DNA of 64,000 nucleotides from Acidovorax sp. GW101-3H11 (lineage in GTDB: Bacteria; Pseudomonadota; Gammaproteobacteria; Burkholderiales; Burkholderiaceae_C), in the NCBI RefSeq assembly GCF_001633105.1, contig NZ_LUKZ01000029.1, positions 140,845 through 204,844 on the forward strand. Direction: 5' to 3'. Position 1 is the stretch's first letter. Each line of letters opens with the position of its first letter. Of this stretch, positions 42,357-51,737 are shown in pieces. The notes under the pieces are model-generated. The model worked only from the letters and a program-made list of their open reading frames with translations. It was not told the DNA's origin and did not search any database. The position numbers were made by a program, and so were the translations under genes.

Positions 42357-43406
42357 TCAGCGCTGGGGGGCTGGCAGCGGCTGCAGGTGCTGGGCAAAGA
42401 AGTCCACGATCCGGGCGTCCACCTCGGGCAGCACCTTGCGGTCAAAGCCGGGCGGGTCGCCCAGCAGCGCGGTCTGCACGTCGTTGAGCAGGTGCAGCGG
42501 CGGCATGGGGGACAACATGGCGCCGTGGCTGGCGCCCGGCAGGTGGGCCACGTGGGTGCAGCGGTCCTGGCAGGCGGCGAGCACGGCGCTGCTGTGAAAG
42601 CGCGGCACCTGGTTCACATCCATGCCCGCCGTGACCAGCCCGAGCGCAATGCGCGGGCGGGCCAGGCTGGCCATGTCGAAGTCGGCCGCAAACGGCACGC
42701 TGGCCACGGTGGCCTGCACGCGCGGGTCGTGGTGCGTGTAGGCGGTGTCGTCGCCGAAGCGGTGGCGTATCACGGCCAGCGCAAACCATTTCTTCAGGCC
42801 GTCCAGCAGATTGCCGTGCAGCCGGGTGATGAAGCCGACGCAGGAGGAAAAGTCGTCGGCGATGTGGGCCTCGCAATGCTGGCGAAAGCGCGCGGGCGAC
42901 CACGCGCCGCCCGCGAAGCTCAGCGCCGTGTGGCCACCGGCAGAGCCACCAAAAACCCCCACTTTGTCCAGATCGAGCAGCGGGGCCAGGCGGGTGTCCC
43001 GGGCTACGGCGTCGATGGCGCGGGAGACCTCGGCGGGGCGGCGCTTCCAGCTTTCGGGGCCGGGCGTGGACGGGTCCTTGGCGTTGTCCCCCGCATGTTC
43101 GGGCAACGCAACCACAAAGCCTGCTGCCACCATGGCGCGTGCCAGGTCGGTGTGGACCCAAGGGTTACCGCCCGATCCGTGGGTGATGACAAGCAGGCGG
43201 CCGTTGCCCCGCACGGCAGGAGCCTGCCAGGCCAGCTGCAGCTGGAAAGGGCCCCGCTGCACGGGCTCGTCGGCACCGCTGCTGGGGTAGAACACGGTGA
43301 CAGGCCCGTCTCCCTCCAAGCCCGGCAGTTCCATCAGGCCCGTGCCTGCCTGGCTGGCGGTGTGGAGGCATGCCGCGATGAGGGCGGTGATCCAGCGGTG
43401 TTTCAT
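42357..43406 (-). CDS. Secreted alpha/beta hydrolase, dienelactone hydrolase-like
   Basis: A 349-residue exported protein: signal peptide about residues 1-20 (ITALIAACLHTASQAG). The hydrolase domain has VITHGSGGN (oxyanion), FGGSAGGHTAL (nucleophile elbow) and GASHGAML (catalytic histidine). It is similar to predicted dienelactone hydrolase/acetylhydrolase proteins. The region around 240-270 holds two cysteines (QHCEAHIADDFSSC) that could pair in the periplasm. GAGGAG precedes ATG 43406. It lies 25 bases after the second 2TM gene. Confidence 0.9.
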   Translation of the reverse strand: MKHRWITALIAACLHTASQAGTGLMELPGLEGDGPVTVFYPSSGADEPVQRGPFQLQLAWQAPAVRGNGRLLVITHGSGGNPWVHTDLARAMVAAGFVVALPEHAGDNAKDPSTPGPESWKRRPAEVSRAIDAVARDTRLAPLLDLDKVGVFGGSAGGHTALSFAGGAWSPARFRQHCEAHIADDFSSCVGFITRLHGNLLDGLKKWFALAVIRHRFGDDTAYTHHDPRVQATVASVPFAADFDMASLARPRIALGLVTAGMDVNQVPRFHSSAVLAACQDRCTHVAHLPGASHGAMLSPMPPLHLLNDVQTALLGDPPGFDRKVLPEVDARIVDFFAQHLQPLPAPQR

Positions 43407-43431
43407 GGGGGCTCCTCGGTGTGTGTGCGGG

Positions 43432-43725
43432 TCAGGAACGGGTGCCCTGGCGGGCCATGCGGTCGCGCTCGGCCTGCACCATGCGTTCGTGCAGGCTGCT
43501 GCCGCCCGCCAAAAAAAACACCACCACGCCGTGGATGGCCAGGCCGAGGCCCCAGCCCACGGCGGGGAACACCGCCCAGTGGCGACCGCTGCTGGCAGAC
43601 AGCACGACCAGCAGCAGGTTGACGGCCAGGTACGCCCCGGCATGGACGTACCAGCCCAGCTTGGCGCCTGCGCGTTTGCGGGCCAGGCGCTCTGTGGGGT
43701 CAGTGATCAGGGGGTGGTGTTGCAT
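43432..43725 (-). CDS. 2TM domain protein, paralogue 2
   Basis: A 97-residue protein clearly duplicated from, or with, the 98-residue 2TM protein at 40885-41181. Both have RLARKRAGAKLGWYVHA / TLARRRANAKLGWYVHA, then two helices, then ERMVQAERDRMARQ / ERMVQREREALQRR. ATG 43725 gives matching lengths. The two copies flank the two hydrolase genes. Function is not known; 2TM proteins probably act as membrane adaptors in signalling. Confidence 0.88.
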   Translation of the reverse strand: MQHHPLITDPTERLARKRAGAKLGWYVHAGAYLAVNLLLVVLSASSGRHWAVFPAVGWGLGLAIHGVVVFFLAGGSSLHERMVQAERDRMARQGTRS

Positions 43726-43770
43726 GGCAGAAGCCTCGGTGAAGGTGGGGGAGGGGCAGGGCGCCAAGGC

Positions 43771-44352
43771 TCAGGCCGAGGCGGACGAAGCCGGTGGCGT
43801 GGCGGCAAAGGAGGCGCTGCGCCGCACCAGGCGCCACAGGCGCAGGGCGCGGGCTGCAAACAGGCCGTTGAAGACGCCGTACAGCAGGGCGATCTGCAAG
43901 GCAAAGCTGCTGTCGCGGGCCAGCGCGGGCTGCAGGGCCAGCTCCACGCCGACGAAATACTTGGTCAGGAAGATGCCAAGGATCAGCCCCAGGGGCATGG
44001 CGCTGCCGGGGATGTAGAGGCTGCGCGAGGTGGCGGCGTACAGCGTGCCGCTGGGCGCCGCAGGCTGCAGCCACAGGGCCAGCCCTGCGATGGCGCAGGC
44101 GGCCACCAGCCATGCCCCTACCGAGGTGCCCACCTGGCCCGCGCTGCCAAAGGCCGACACCAGGCCATACACCGACAGGCCCGTCATGGCCAGGGGCATG
44201 GCCGTGGCCCGTGCCAGGCTGACGTTGCGGCCCACCAACTGGCTGGCGCCCAGGGCGATCAGGCCGGCAAGCAGGGCCCAGACCCAGTACGGGGTGTTCT
44301 GAATGATGGCGCCCAGCATCTGGGGTTGTTGGATGAGCAGGTTGGCGAGCAT
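43771..44352 (-). CDS. Multi-pass membrane protein of unknown function
   Basis: A 193-residue hydrophobic protein with about five or six helices (PYWVWALLAGLIALGASQLV, ATAMPLAMTGLSVYGLVSAF, GAWLVAACAIAGLALWL, IPGSAMPLGLILGIFLTKYF, QIALLYGVFNGLFAARA). It resembles the DUF6622 group by memory of its N-terminus and size, which I cannot confirm. It is between the DUF2306-like gene and the second 2TM gene, with gaps of 46 and 45 bases, so it is likely in the same transcript. Confidence 0.8.
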   Translation of the reverse strand: MLANLLIQQPQMLGAIIQNTPYWVWALLAGLIALGASQLVGRNVSLARATAMPLAMTGLSVYGLVSAFGSAGQVGTSVGAWLVAACAIAGLALWLQPAAPSGTLYAATSRSLYIPGSAMPLGLILGIFLTKYFVGVELALQPALARDSSFALQIALLYGVFNGLFAARALRLWRLVRRSASFAATPPASSASA

Positions 44353-44398
44353 GGTGGAAGTTCCTGGCTGGAGGTGGATGGGGGAGGGGTGGTGGTAT

Positions 44399-44809
44399 TC
44401 AGATCAGGCCCAGTGCGGACCAGACCGTGTGGCCCAGGAAGCGGCCGGGCAGCAATGTGAAGGCTCCGGCCCCCAGGCAGGCGCCGATGTAGATCCGCTG
44501 CATCATCTTGCGGTGGCCCACGATGTTGCGGCGGGCCAGGTAAACGAAGGCCATCACCAGCATGCCCAGCGTTACCGGAATGAACAGGTGGATCAGGCCA
44601 AAACTGCCCCAGCGGGGGCCGCCGCCGCCGGTGATGAAGATGGCGGACACGGCGGTGGCCACCATCACGGTGACCCAGGCATACCCGGCCGCACGGTGCA
44701 GGCGGGGGCGCTGCGTGGTGCCCTGGCGAGCCCACAGGGCAATCGGGCCGAGGGCCACGGCGGCCAGCGCAGCGGCGAGGTGGATGGCGATGACGGGGGT
44801 GATTTGCAT
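44399..44809 (-). CDS. DUF2306-like membrane protein
   Basis: A 136-residue protein with four helices. DUF2306-like markers: LHRAAGYAWV after the first helix, VGHRKMMQRIYIGACL after the third, and a terminal LLPGRFLGH. The conserved histidines might bind heme or metal, but no function is established. It is the first gene of the minus-strand run down to the LytTR regulator, so the promoter of that run should lie in the 230-base gap 44810-45039 shared with uppP. Confidence 0.85.
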   Translation of the reverse strand: MQITPVIAIHLAAALAAVALGPIALWARQGTTQRPRLHRAAGYAWVTVMVATAVSAIFITGGGGPRWGSFGLIHLFIPVTLGMLVMAFVYLARRNIVGHRKMMQRIYIGACLGAGAFTLLPGRFLGHTVWSALGLI

Positions 44810-45039
44810 GGTGGGGGCTCCTGGCGCGTTCGATGGGGTGGACTGTGCCGGGAGCCCCCAGAGGCAGCCAGTGCCTTGCGACGAAATGCAGCCACCGGGC
44901 CGTGAAATGCACGGGCGTGGCGTGAGTTGCGGGCCGTTTTTGCGCTGAAAGCGGCCCGCGCAGGTGACAGAAGGGCCCCGCCGCCCGCTGCGCCAGCACG
45001 CCCGGCGGATAATCCCGCTCCTATTTGCAAGGAGTGCGC

Positions 45040-45924
45040 GTGGACGTTGTATTGCTGGTGAAGGCCGCCATCATGGGGGTCGTCGAAGGGCTGACCGAGT
45101 TTTTGCCGATCTCTTCTACCGGGCATCTGATCCTGGCGGGCTCGCTCCTGGGGTTTGACGACGCCAAGGCCAAGGTGTTTGACATTGCGATCCAGACCGG
45201 TGCCATCTTTGCGGTGATCCTGGTGTACTGGCAGAAGATCCGCTCCACCCTGGTGGCCCTGCCCACCGAGCGCCAGGCGCAGCGGTTTGCGCTCAATGTG
45301 CTCATCGGGTTCCTGCCCGCCGTGGTGCTGGGCCTGTTGTTCGGCAAAGCCATCAAGGCGCATCTTTTCACGCCGGTGGTGGTGGGCAGCACCTTCATCA
45401 TCGGGGGCTTCATCATCCTGTGGGCCGAGCGCCGCCAGCAGATTGATGGGTTCGAGCCAATTTCTGTTTCAGGAAATATCGTTGAAACTTCGAAGACTGC
45501 TAGTGCCGTACGAATCCATTCTGTAGACGATATGAGTCCTTTGGATGCGTTAAAAGTTGGTCTCGTACAGTGCCTGGCCATGATTCCCGGCACGAGCCGC
45601 AGTGGTTCCACCATCATCGGCGGCATGCTGCTGGGCCTGTCGCGGCAGGCGGCCACCGATTTTTCGTTCTTCCTGGCCATTCCCACGCTCATCGGCGCGG
45701 GTGTGTACAGCCTGTACAAGGAGCGGGCCCTGCTGTCCATGGCAGACCTGCCCATGTTCCTCACGGGGCTGGTCTTTTCCTTCCTCAGCGCCTGGCTGTG
45801 TGTGCGCTGGTTGTTGCGCTACATCAGCACCCACAGCTTCGTGCCCTTTGCCTATTACCGCATCGTGTTCGGGGTCGTTGTTTTGGTGACTGCGTGGACT
45901 GGCTGGGTGCAGTGGGCGGACTGA
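45040..45924 (+). CDS. uppP: Undecaprenyl-diphosphatase UppP with an internal AT-rich insertion
   Basis: A 294-residue BacA-type phosphatase that recycles the lipid carrier for peptidoglycan and gives bacitracin resistance. Motifs are intact: [14 protein letters not shown] (residues 16-29) and [10 protein letters not shown] (183-192), with about eight helices. Compared with the usual 270-275 residues it carries an extra stretch at about 137-160 in a cytoplasmic or periplasmic loop. Bases 45450-45570 have AT-rich codons (TTA, AAA, GTT, ATA-like) unlike the rest, continuing into the conserved [16 protein letters not shown] 45040 follows AAGGAG; GTG 45034 is possible. Confidence 0.94.
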   Translation: MDVVLLVKAAIMGVVEGLTEFLPISSTGHLILAGSLLGFDDAKAKVFDIAIQTGAIFAVILVYWQKIRSTLVALPTERQAQRFALNVLIGFLPAVVLGLLFGKAIKAHLFTPVVVGSTFIIGGFIILWAERRQQIDGFEPISVSGNIVETSKTASAVRIHSVDDMSPLDALKVGLVQCLAMIPGTSRSGSTIIGGMLLGLSRQAATDFSFFLAIPTLIGAGVYSLYKERALLSMADLPMFLTGLVFSFLSAWLCVRWLLRYISTHSFVPFAYYRIVFGVVVLVTAWTGWVQWAD

Positions 45925-45934
45925 TAATCCACTC

Positions 45935-46783
45935 ATGCGCAGCTCTATCGGTTTGATTTTTTCGCGTTCTGGCGTTCTGGCCCTGGTGTCGGGTTTGGCC
46001 CTGTTTCCAGCCTGGGCGCAAGACGCCGCGGCCCCGGACGAGCCCGTCGGGCCCAAGCTCCACTACGCCCTGGGGGCCATTGCCAGCAACGGCCCGGACT
46101 ATGCAGGCGGCGATGGCCGCAAGAGCAGCCTGCGGCCCGCCTGGGCGGTTGAATATGGGCGCTTTCGACTGAGCACATCACGCGGCAGCGCCTTCATGGG
46201 ACATGGCCTGGGGACTCCGCGCGAGTCGGGCGCCAGTGCGACCCTGGCGCAAAGCGACCGTTTCAGCCTGAGTGCGGCCTTGCGCATCGACAAGGGCCGC
46301 GACGGCTCTGACGCCCCCATCCTGGTGGGCTTGCCGTCGGTGCGCTCCACACTGCGCGCGCGGCTGAGCGCTGGGTATGCCATCACCGATCGCTGGTCGG
46401 TGGGCGCAGGGGTGTCGCAGGACATTCTGGGCCGCGATGGCGGCGCCCAGCTGTCCACCAGCGTGGGCTACACCTGGCCCCTCACCGAACAGACCAAGGT
46501 GACCATTGGCGCGGGGGCCAGTTTTGGCGACCGCACCTACCTGCGGGGGCACTTTGGCGTGCCTGCGGGTGGCGCCAGCCCGCTGCCTGCGTTCGATCCG
46601 CGTGCGGGCCTCTACAGCGTGGACGGTGGGGTGGAGGTGATGTCGGCCATCAACCGCCACTGGGTGATCCTGGGTTCGGCCCGGGTGTCGCAGCTCCAGG
46701 GCGATGCGCGCCGCAGCCCCCTGACGGTGGAGCCTGTGGGCTATTCAGTGTCCGTGGGGCTGGCCTACCGCTGCTGCCGCTGA
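45935..46783 (+). CDS. MipA/OmpV family outer-membrane protein
   Basis: A 282-residue protein with a signal peptide (about 1-28, ending FPAWAQD). It is a beta-barrel of the MipA/OmpV family: early GAIASNGPDYAGGDGRKSSLRP, then alternating strands, and an aromatic C-terminal region (SVSVGLAYRCCR). The end has two cysteines and arginine rather than a terminal Phe, which is unusual for Bam substrates. MipA scaffolds murein enzymes in E. coli, and the gene starts 10 bases after uppP, so a peptidoglycan link is possible. Confidence 0.88.
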   Translation: MRSSIGLIFSRSGVLALVSGLALFPAWAQDAAAPDEPVGPKLHYALGAIASNGPDYAGGDGRKSSLRPAWAVEYGRFRLSTSRGSAFMGHGLGTPRESGASATLAQSDRFSLSAALRIDKGRDGSDAPILVGLPSVRSTLRARLSAGYAITDRWSVGAGVSQDILGRDGGAQLSTSVGYTWPLTEQTKVTIGAGASFGDRTYLRGHFGVPAGGASPLPAFDPRAGLYSVDGGVEVMSAINRHWVILGSARVSQLQGDARRSPLTVEPVGYSVSVGLAYRCCR

Positions 46784-46942
46784 GGAACCGGGCAAAGCCC
46801 GCCGCCCCATGGGGGGAGGGTGGAACTGTTACTGAAAGTGATAAGCTGCGGCAACCCCACTGCCGCGCGTTGCAGGCCGCTGTTGGTGTCCCAGCGGCTG
46901 AGCCACACGGGCTTTAGTCTTCCTGTTGATGACCATGCCCCG

Positions 46943-48283
46943 ATGGGCTTTCTCCGCATGATGCAAGAAGAGCCAGAGTTGTCACTGCCTTCCGCCGCTG
47001 AGCGCAAGCAAACATGGTCCAAGGCGGAGCTGCTGGACCTGATCTCCCGCAGTGCGGGTGCGACCATGGCGGTCATCGACCGCAGCCTGGCCATGATCTA
47101 CGTCAACGAGGAATACGCCCGCTGGTTTGGCACCGCGCCCGAGCGCCTGGTGGGCAAAACGCTGGTGGATGTGTATGGCGAGCAGGACTGTGCCCGTTTC
47201 ATGCCGTTTGTAGAACGTGTGCTGCGGGGCGAGCGGGTGCAGTACCAGCGCATGCTGCGCACACCCTATGGTTTTGACGAGTGGCGCACCATTTGCCTCA
47301 CGCCCTGGCACAACAGCCAGGGGACCATCGACGGCTTCATCACCACGGCGCTGGATGTGCACGAGCTGCAGGTGACCATGAACGCGCTGCGTGCCGCCAA
47401 CCAGCGGCTGTCTTCCCACATCGAAAACAGCCCGCTGGCGGTGCTGGAAATGGACCACAAGCTGCAACTGCTGCACTGCTCGCAGCGGGCGGTGCAGCTC
47501 ATGGGCTGGCTGCATGTGGCGGGGCTGGAGGGGCGGCTGCTGACCGATCTGCTGGCCCCCGCTTCCATGGACGACAGCCTGCAACTGGCCTTGTCGCGCC
47601 TGAAGTCGGGTGAAGAATCGCAGAACCGCGCCGAGACCAGCTTTGTGCGCGGCGATGGCACCGAGGTGCATTGCGAGTGGTTCAACTCGGCGCTGACCGA
47701 TGAAGAAGGCCAGGTCACCTCCATCATGGCGCTGGTGCAGGATGTGTCGGCCAAGATCCAGATTGCGCGCCAGCAGCACTACCTGGCCAACCACGACTCC
47801 CTCACGGGGCTGCTCAACCGCGCGGCGTTCCAGGGGCGCCTGGAGCAGTCGCTGCTGCAGGCCCGCCGCAGCGCAGGGGCGGTTGCACTGTTGTTCATCG
47901 ACCTGGACGGCTTCAAGCGCGTGAACGATGCCGAAGGCCACCACGCGGGGGACGAGGTGCTGCGCATCGTGGCCCAGCGCATCGCCAGCACGGTGCGGGT
48001 GGGCGACACCCTGGCGCGCCTGGGGGGCGATGAGTTCCTGGTCATGCTGGACCAGGAGGTCACGCGCGACGTGACCGACACCATCGGCCACCGCATCATC
48101 GAGGCCCTGCACCTGCCCATGGCGGTGGACGGGCGCGATCTGTCCATCGGCGCCAGCATTGGCGTGGCGATGTACCCCCCGATGGAGGGCGACATCGACG
48201 CCCTCATGAACCGCGCGGACCAGGCCATGTATGCGGCCAAGCGCGCGGGCAAGGGGCGGCTGCATTACGCCCAGGGAGCTTGA
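46943..48283 (+). CDS. PAS-domain diguanylate cyclase
   Basis: A soluble protein of about 446 residues. Two PAS domains (about 30-150, with AVIDRSLAMIYVNEEYARWF; and 160-280, with HIENSPLAVLEMDHKLQLLH) precede a GGDEF domain with LARLGGDEFLVML. The GGDEF motif is intact and an upstream DLDGFKRVND is present, so c-di-GMP synthesis is expected. No EAL domain. The start is uncertain: ATG 46943 lacks a clear ribosome site, whereas GTG 46820 sits immediately after a purine-rich run. Confidence 0.85.
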   Translation: MGFLRMMQEEPELSLPSAAERKQTWSKAELLDLISRSAGATMAVIDRSLAMIYVNEEYARWFGTAPERLVGKTLVDVYGEQDCARFMPFVERVLRGERVQYQRMLRTPYGFDEWRTICLTPWHNSQGTIDGFITTALDVHELQVTMNALRAANQRLSSHIENSPLAVLEMDHKLQLLHCSQRAVQLMGWLHVAGLEGRLLTDLLAPASMDDSLQLALSRLKSGEESQNRAETSFVRGDGTEVHCEWFNSALTDEEGQVTSIMALVQDVSAKIQIARQQHYLANHDSLTGLLNRAAFQGRLEQSLLQARRSAGAVALLFIDLDGFKRVNDAEGHHAGDEVLRIVAQRIASTVRVGDTLARLGGDEFLVMLDQEVTRDVTDTIGHRIIEALHLPMAVDGRDLSIGASIGVAMYPPMEGDIDALMNRADQAMYAAKRAGKGRLHYAQGA

Positions 48284-48286
48284 TCA

Positions 48287-48316
48287 AAGGCGGTGGCGGG
48301 GCTCGCCCCGCGCCTT
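48287..48316. terminator. Hairpin between convergent genes
   Basis: AAGGC pairs with GCCTT and GCGGGG with CCCCGC around a CTCG loop, with a four-base bulge on one side. It fills the 36-base gap between the convergent PAS-GGDEF and oxidase genes and could stop transcription from both sides, though the T-tracts are interrupted. Confidence 0.5.
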
Positions 48317-48319
48317 CCT

Positions 48320-49816
48320 TCAGCCCTGGGGCAGCCGGATGCTCTGCTGAAAGTGGAAGAAGTTGGTGGGGTCGTACCGGGCTTTGACCTGCTGCAGCTG
48401 AGGGTAGGCAGGCCCCCAGTAGGCGTTCGCAAAATCCGGCAGGCGCGCATCCGGGTAGTTCTGGTAGACATGCCCATTGAGGAAGGGCTTGACCAGTTGC
48501 ATGAAGCCCTCCAGCCAGGCTTCCATTTGTGCGCGCTCTTGCGGGTTGGTCCAGAACACATCCACCACGAGGTCGGCATCCACATGGCGGTGGATGAAGG
48601 CGCTGTCGGCCACCGGATAGCGGTTGATGGCGCCGCCGTAGGGCTCCAGGTACGCCAGGGACCAGGGGTTGGGGGAGGTCTTGAAGTAGTCGATGATGCG
48701 CTGCCAGTCGGCAGGCGAGAGCGGGGTGCTGATGTAGCCGCTGGCCTTGGTCTCGGCCACGCCGTCCGGCAGGTTGTCGGGCAGGGTGTAGGGGTGGTCT
48801 TCGAGCCAGATGTTCATCTCGGGGTAGGTGCCGGTCTTGTCCACCAGCAGCTGGGCGCTGGGGATGGCCAGCAGCGGCGCAATGGCCTGCAGGCCAGCCT
48901 CGCGGGTGCCGCAGAACATGCCCTGCACCATGTAGACCGGCACACCTTGCTGGTAGCCCAGGTTCATCATGTAGCCCAGCGCGTCGGGGGCGCCCGTCTT
49001 CATGAAGCTCTTTTGCATCAGCGTGAGCACCTGGGCGGCATGGGCCTGGTCCCAGCTGATGGCCCAGGCCCACACCTGGTCGAGCCGGTACATGCGGTAG
49101 GTCACCTGCAGAACCACGCCGAAGTTGCCGCCGGTGCCGCCCCGCAGGGCCCAGAACAGGTCGGAATGGTCCTGGGCACTGGCCGTGACGATGGTGCCGT
49201 TGGCCAGGGCCACGCGGAAGGACTCCACCAGGTCGCTCTGGATGCCAAAGGCCCGCGAGGTGTAGCCATAGCCCCCGCCCTGCACAAAGCCGCCCACACA
49301 CACACTGCCGCAGGCCCCCGTGGGCACATGCCAGCCGGTGTGGTTCATGGCGCCGTTGAAATGGTCAAAGTCGGTGCCGGGCAGCACATGCACCCGTTCG
49401 CGTGCCGGGTCCAGCACCACGCCCTTCATGTCGCTCAGGTCCACCACCATGCCGCTGTTGACGGAATAGCCCGCCGTGCTGTGGCCGCCGCAGCGCACGG
49501 CCACCCACACCTTGTAGGCGCGGGCCACGGCCAGGCACTCCAGCACGTCGTTCTCGCAGGCGCAGTACACGATGATCTCGGGATAGGCCTGGAAGGCAGG
49601 GTTGGACTCTTGCCGGGCCTCGTCGTAGTCGGGGCTGGAGGGCAGGACGATGCGGCCCACCAGCCGGGCTTCCAGCGAAGCGATGGCGTCCCAGGCAAGC
49701 GCCGGGCCGGGCGCTGCAGCGGCCTGGAGGGCGGCAGCCTGTGGGGCCGCCAGCGAGCGGAAATGCGCAACGCGCGCGTCCTTGGCAATGCGGGCAGGGC
49801 TTTTGCGATGGGCCAT
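48320..49816 (-). CDS. FAD-linked oxidase, berberine-bridge type
   Basis: A 498-residue flavoprotein with a PCMH FAD domain and a C-terminal BBE domain. H112 in CGGHS and C169 in PTGACGSV are placed for bicovalent flavin attachment (8-alpha-histidyl and 6-S-cysteinyl), as in glucooligosaccharide oxidases. The end has the BBE motif QNYPDARL and a VKARYDPTNFFHFQQSI tail. Such enzymes oxidise sugars or alkaloid-like substrates with oxygen. No signal peptide is seen. GGAGGA lies upstream of ATG 49816, which sets the start. Confidence 0.92.
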   Translation of the reverse strand: MAHRKSPARIAKDARVAHFRSLAAPQAAALQAAAAPGPALAWDAIASLEARLVGRIVLPSSPDYDEARQESNPAFQAYPEIIVYCACENDVLECLAVARAYKVWVAVRCGGHSTAGYSVNSGMVVDLSDMKGVVLDPARERVHVLPGTDFDHFNGAMNHTGWHVPTGACGSVCVGGFVQGGGYGYTSRAFGIQSDLVESFRVALANGTIVTASAQDHSDLFWALRGGTGGNFGVVLQVTYRMYRLDQVWAWAISWDQAHAAQVLTLMQKSFMKTGAPDALGYMMNLGYQQGVPVYMVQGMFCGTREAGLQAIAPLLAIPSAQLLVDKTGTYPEMNIWLEDHPYTLPDNLPDGVAETKASGYISTPLSPADWQRIIDYFKTSPNPWSLAYLEPYGGAINRYPVADSAFIHRHVDADLVVDVFWTNPQERAQMEAWLEGFMQLVKPFLNGHVYQNYPDARLPDFANAYWGPAYPQLQQVKARYDPTNFFHFQQSIRLPQG

Positions 49817-49949
49817 GGCGAACGATCCTCCGTGAAAAGACGAAGTCCCGTGTGTACTGGATAGACGGCAGGTTGACCAGCCGGAAATGGCCCGCGTTGC
49901 TTTTAGGCCCCGTGCCTGGGCCAGCGGGCGCGGCGCTACTCCGCCGTGG

Positions 49950-51737
49950 TCAGGAGGACGACAGTGCCAGGTCGCCCGTGTTGCGCCGCAGGCAGAACTT
50001 GCCGCCCTGCTTGCCGCTGTACATGGCGGCGTCCGCCAGCTTGAGCAGGCCGATGGCGTCGTTGCCGTCGTGCGGGGCAATGGCATAGCCGATGGTCAGG
50101 CCCACCTCCACCCGCACGTTCTGCAGCGAGAACGGTGCGCGGAACGCATCCAGCAGCTTGTTGCCCAGCTCCTGCGCCTGTTGCAGGCTGTGCAGCTGCC
50201 CGGCCATCACCACAAATTCATCGCCGCCCAGGCGCGCCACCAGATCACTCTGGCGCACATGGCCTTGCAGGCGCCGGGTCACGGCGATCAGCAGCTCGTC
50301 GCCCACGTCATGGCCATGCTGGTCATTCACGGGCTTGAAGCCGTCCAGGTCCATCACATACACCGCCAGCATCCGCTCGGGGCTGCAGCGCGACAGCGCG
50401 GACGCCAGCGCGATGTTGAGCCCGCGCCGGTTGGGCAGGCCGGTCAATGGGTCGGTGTGGGCCAGGGAGCGCATCACGTCGCGCTCACGGTTGGCATCCA
50501 GCGCCTCCAGTCGCAGGGCCTTGGTGCGCAGGCCCAGCACCCGCATGAAGAGCAGCATGTCCAGCGTGGCGCCGAACTGGAAGGAGTGCATGGTCCAGAA
50601 GTTCACCGGCACCCGGCCGTTGATCACGCCGATGACGATGGCCGTGGCCACAAAATAGACCAGCCAGGCCAGCAGCAGGCTGGTGCCCACCCCGTCGCCC
50701 CGCATGGCACGGCGCGCAGCACCCGGGATGCCCATCAGCGCCGGGACCAGGCCCAGGATGCTCACGATGGCCGCTATGGCACGGGTGGAGATCACATCCA
50801 GCCCATAGGCCACGGCCAGCAGCACACACAACACGGCACCGGCCCGCATGAAGCGCATGAAACGGCCGCTGGGCTCGGGTTCTGCCAGGGCCTGCCCGAT
50901 GAAGAGGAACGAGCCACAGGTGGCGAGCAAGGCCGACATCCCCCCCATGTGGACCTCGTACCAGAGGCTGTCGCTCCATAGGAACTGCCGACCCACACCG
51001 AAAAGGTGCATGGAAAACAGCAGGCTGCCGGAGGTGAGCAGCGTGTAGTAGATGAACAGAGGATCGCGCAGGCTCAGCCACTGGCCCAGGCTGTACACCA
51101 GCAGGCACAGGGCCAGGCCGGTGAGGACACCTTGCAGCATCTGCTCGTTGACGGCCTTGCTGAGCATGGCCGCAGGCTTGTAGAAAGAGATGGGCAGGAT
51201 CATGGCGCCCCGGGTCTCCACACGCACCAGCAGTTCGTACGGCAGCCCGGACATCAGATTCAGCGGGATGGCGTGGGAGCGGCTTTGCAGGGGGCGCTGC
51301 GTATACGGGTGCAGGCTGCCCAGAGTGGCTTGCTGGACCAGATACCCGCTGGTCGTGAGGTAGATGTCGATGTGGTTCAGGTCGGAGTGGTTGATGTCCA
51401 GAATCCACTGGGCGTCCGAGGTCGATGCCACCTCGAACGGGATGCGCAGCCACACTGCGTCGGGCCGCACGCCCAGCGTGGCGCCCACGCTGGATGGGGG
51501 GGTGAACTTGTCGGTCAGCGGCAGCACATCCCGCACAGAAAGCTGGCGACTGGGGTCGCTCAGCAGCTTGACGGCGGGCCAGGCGTCGATGGCACGCTTT
51601 TCATCGTTGAGCTGCAAGACGGGGCTGTTGGCCCATGCCCCAGCGCAGGCCAGCAGCGCCCACAGCAGCGCCAGCCAAAGGGCGTGGTGCAGCCGCAGCC
51701 AGGGCCAGTTCGGCATGGGGCGACGGGCTGGTGTCAT
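49950..51737 (-). CDS. 7TMR-DISM diguanylate cyclase, copy 1
   Basis: A 595-residue protein. A signal segment (about 15-36) is followed by a periplasmic 7TMR-DISM extracellular domain (40-185), seven helices (about 195-400) and a cytoplasmic GGDEF domain (RLGGDEFVVMA, with DLDGFKPVNDQHGHD). It should couple a periplasmic ligand, often a carbohydrate, to c-di-GMP synthesis. It overlaps the second copy by 4 bases (ATGA), so both are translated together. The GGDEF domains of the two are much alike; the sensor domains differ more. ATG 51716 is an alternative start. Confidence 0.92.
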   Translation of the reverse strand: MTPARRPMPNWPWLRLHHALWLALLWALLACAGAWANSPVLQLNDEKRAIDAWPAVKLLSDPSRQLSVRDVLPLTDKFTPPSSVGATLGVRPDAVWLRIPFEVASTSDAQWILDINHSDLNHIDIYLTTSGYLVQQATLGSLHPYTQRPLQSRSHAIPLNLMSGLPYELLVRVETRGAMILPISFYKPAAMLSKAVNEQMLQGVLTGLALCLLVYSLGQWLSLRDPLFIYYTLLTSGSLLFSMHLFGVGRQFLWSDSLWYEVHMGGMSALLATCGSFLFIGQALAEPEPSGRFMRFMRAGAVLCVLLAVAYGLDVISTRAIAAIVSILGLVPALMGIPGAARRAMRGDGVGTSLLLAWLVYFVATAIVIGVINGRVPVNFWTMHSFQFGATLDMLLFMRVLGLRTKALRLEALDANRERDVMRSLAHTDPLTGLPNRRGLNIALASALSRCSPERMLAVYVMDLDGFKPVNDQHGHDVGDELLIAVTRRLQGHVRQSDLVARLGGDEFVVMAGQLHSLQQAQELGNKLLDAFRAPFSLQNVRVEVGLTIGYAIAPHDGNDAIGLLKLADAAMYSGKQGGKFCLRRNTGDLALSSS

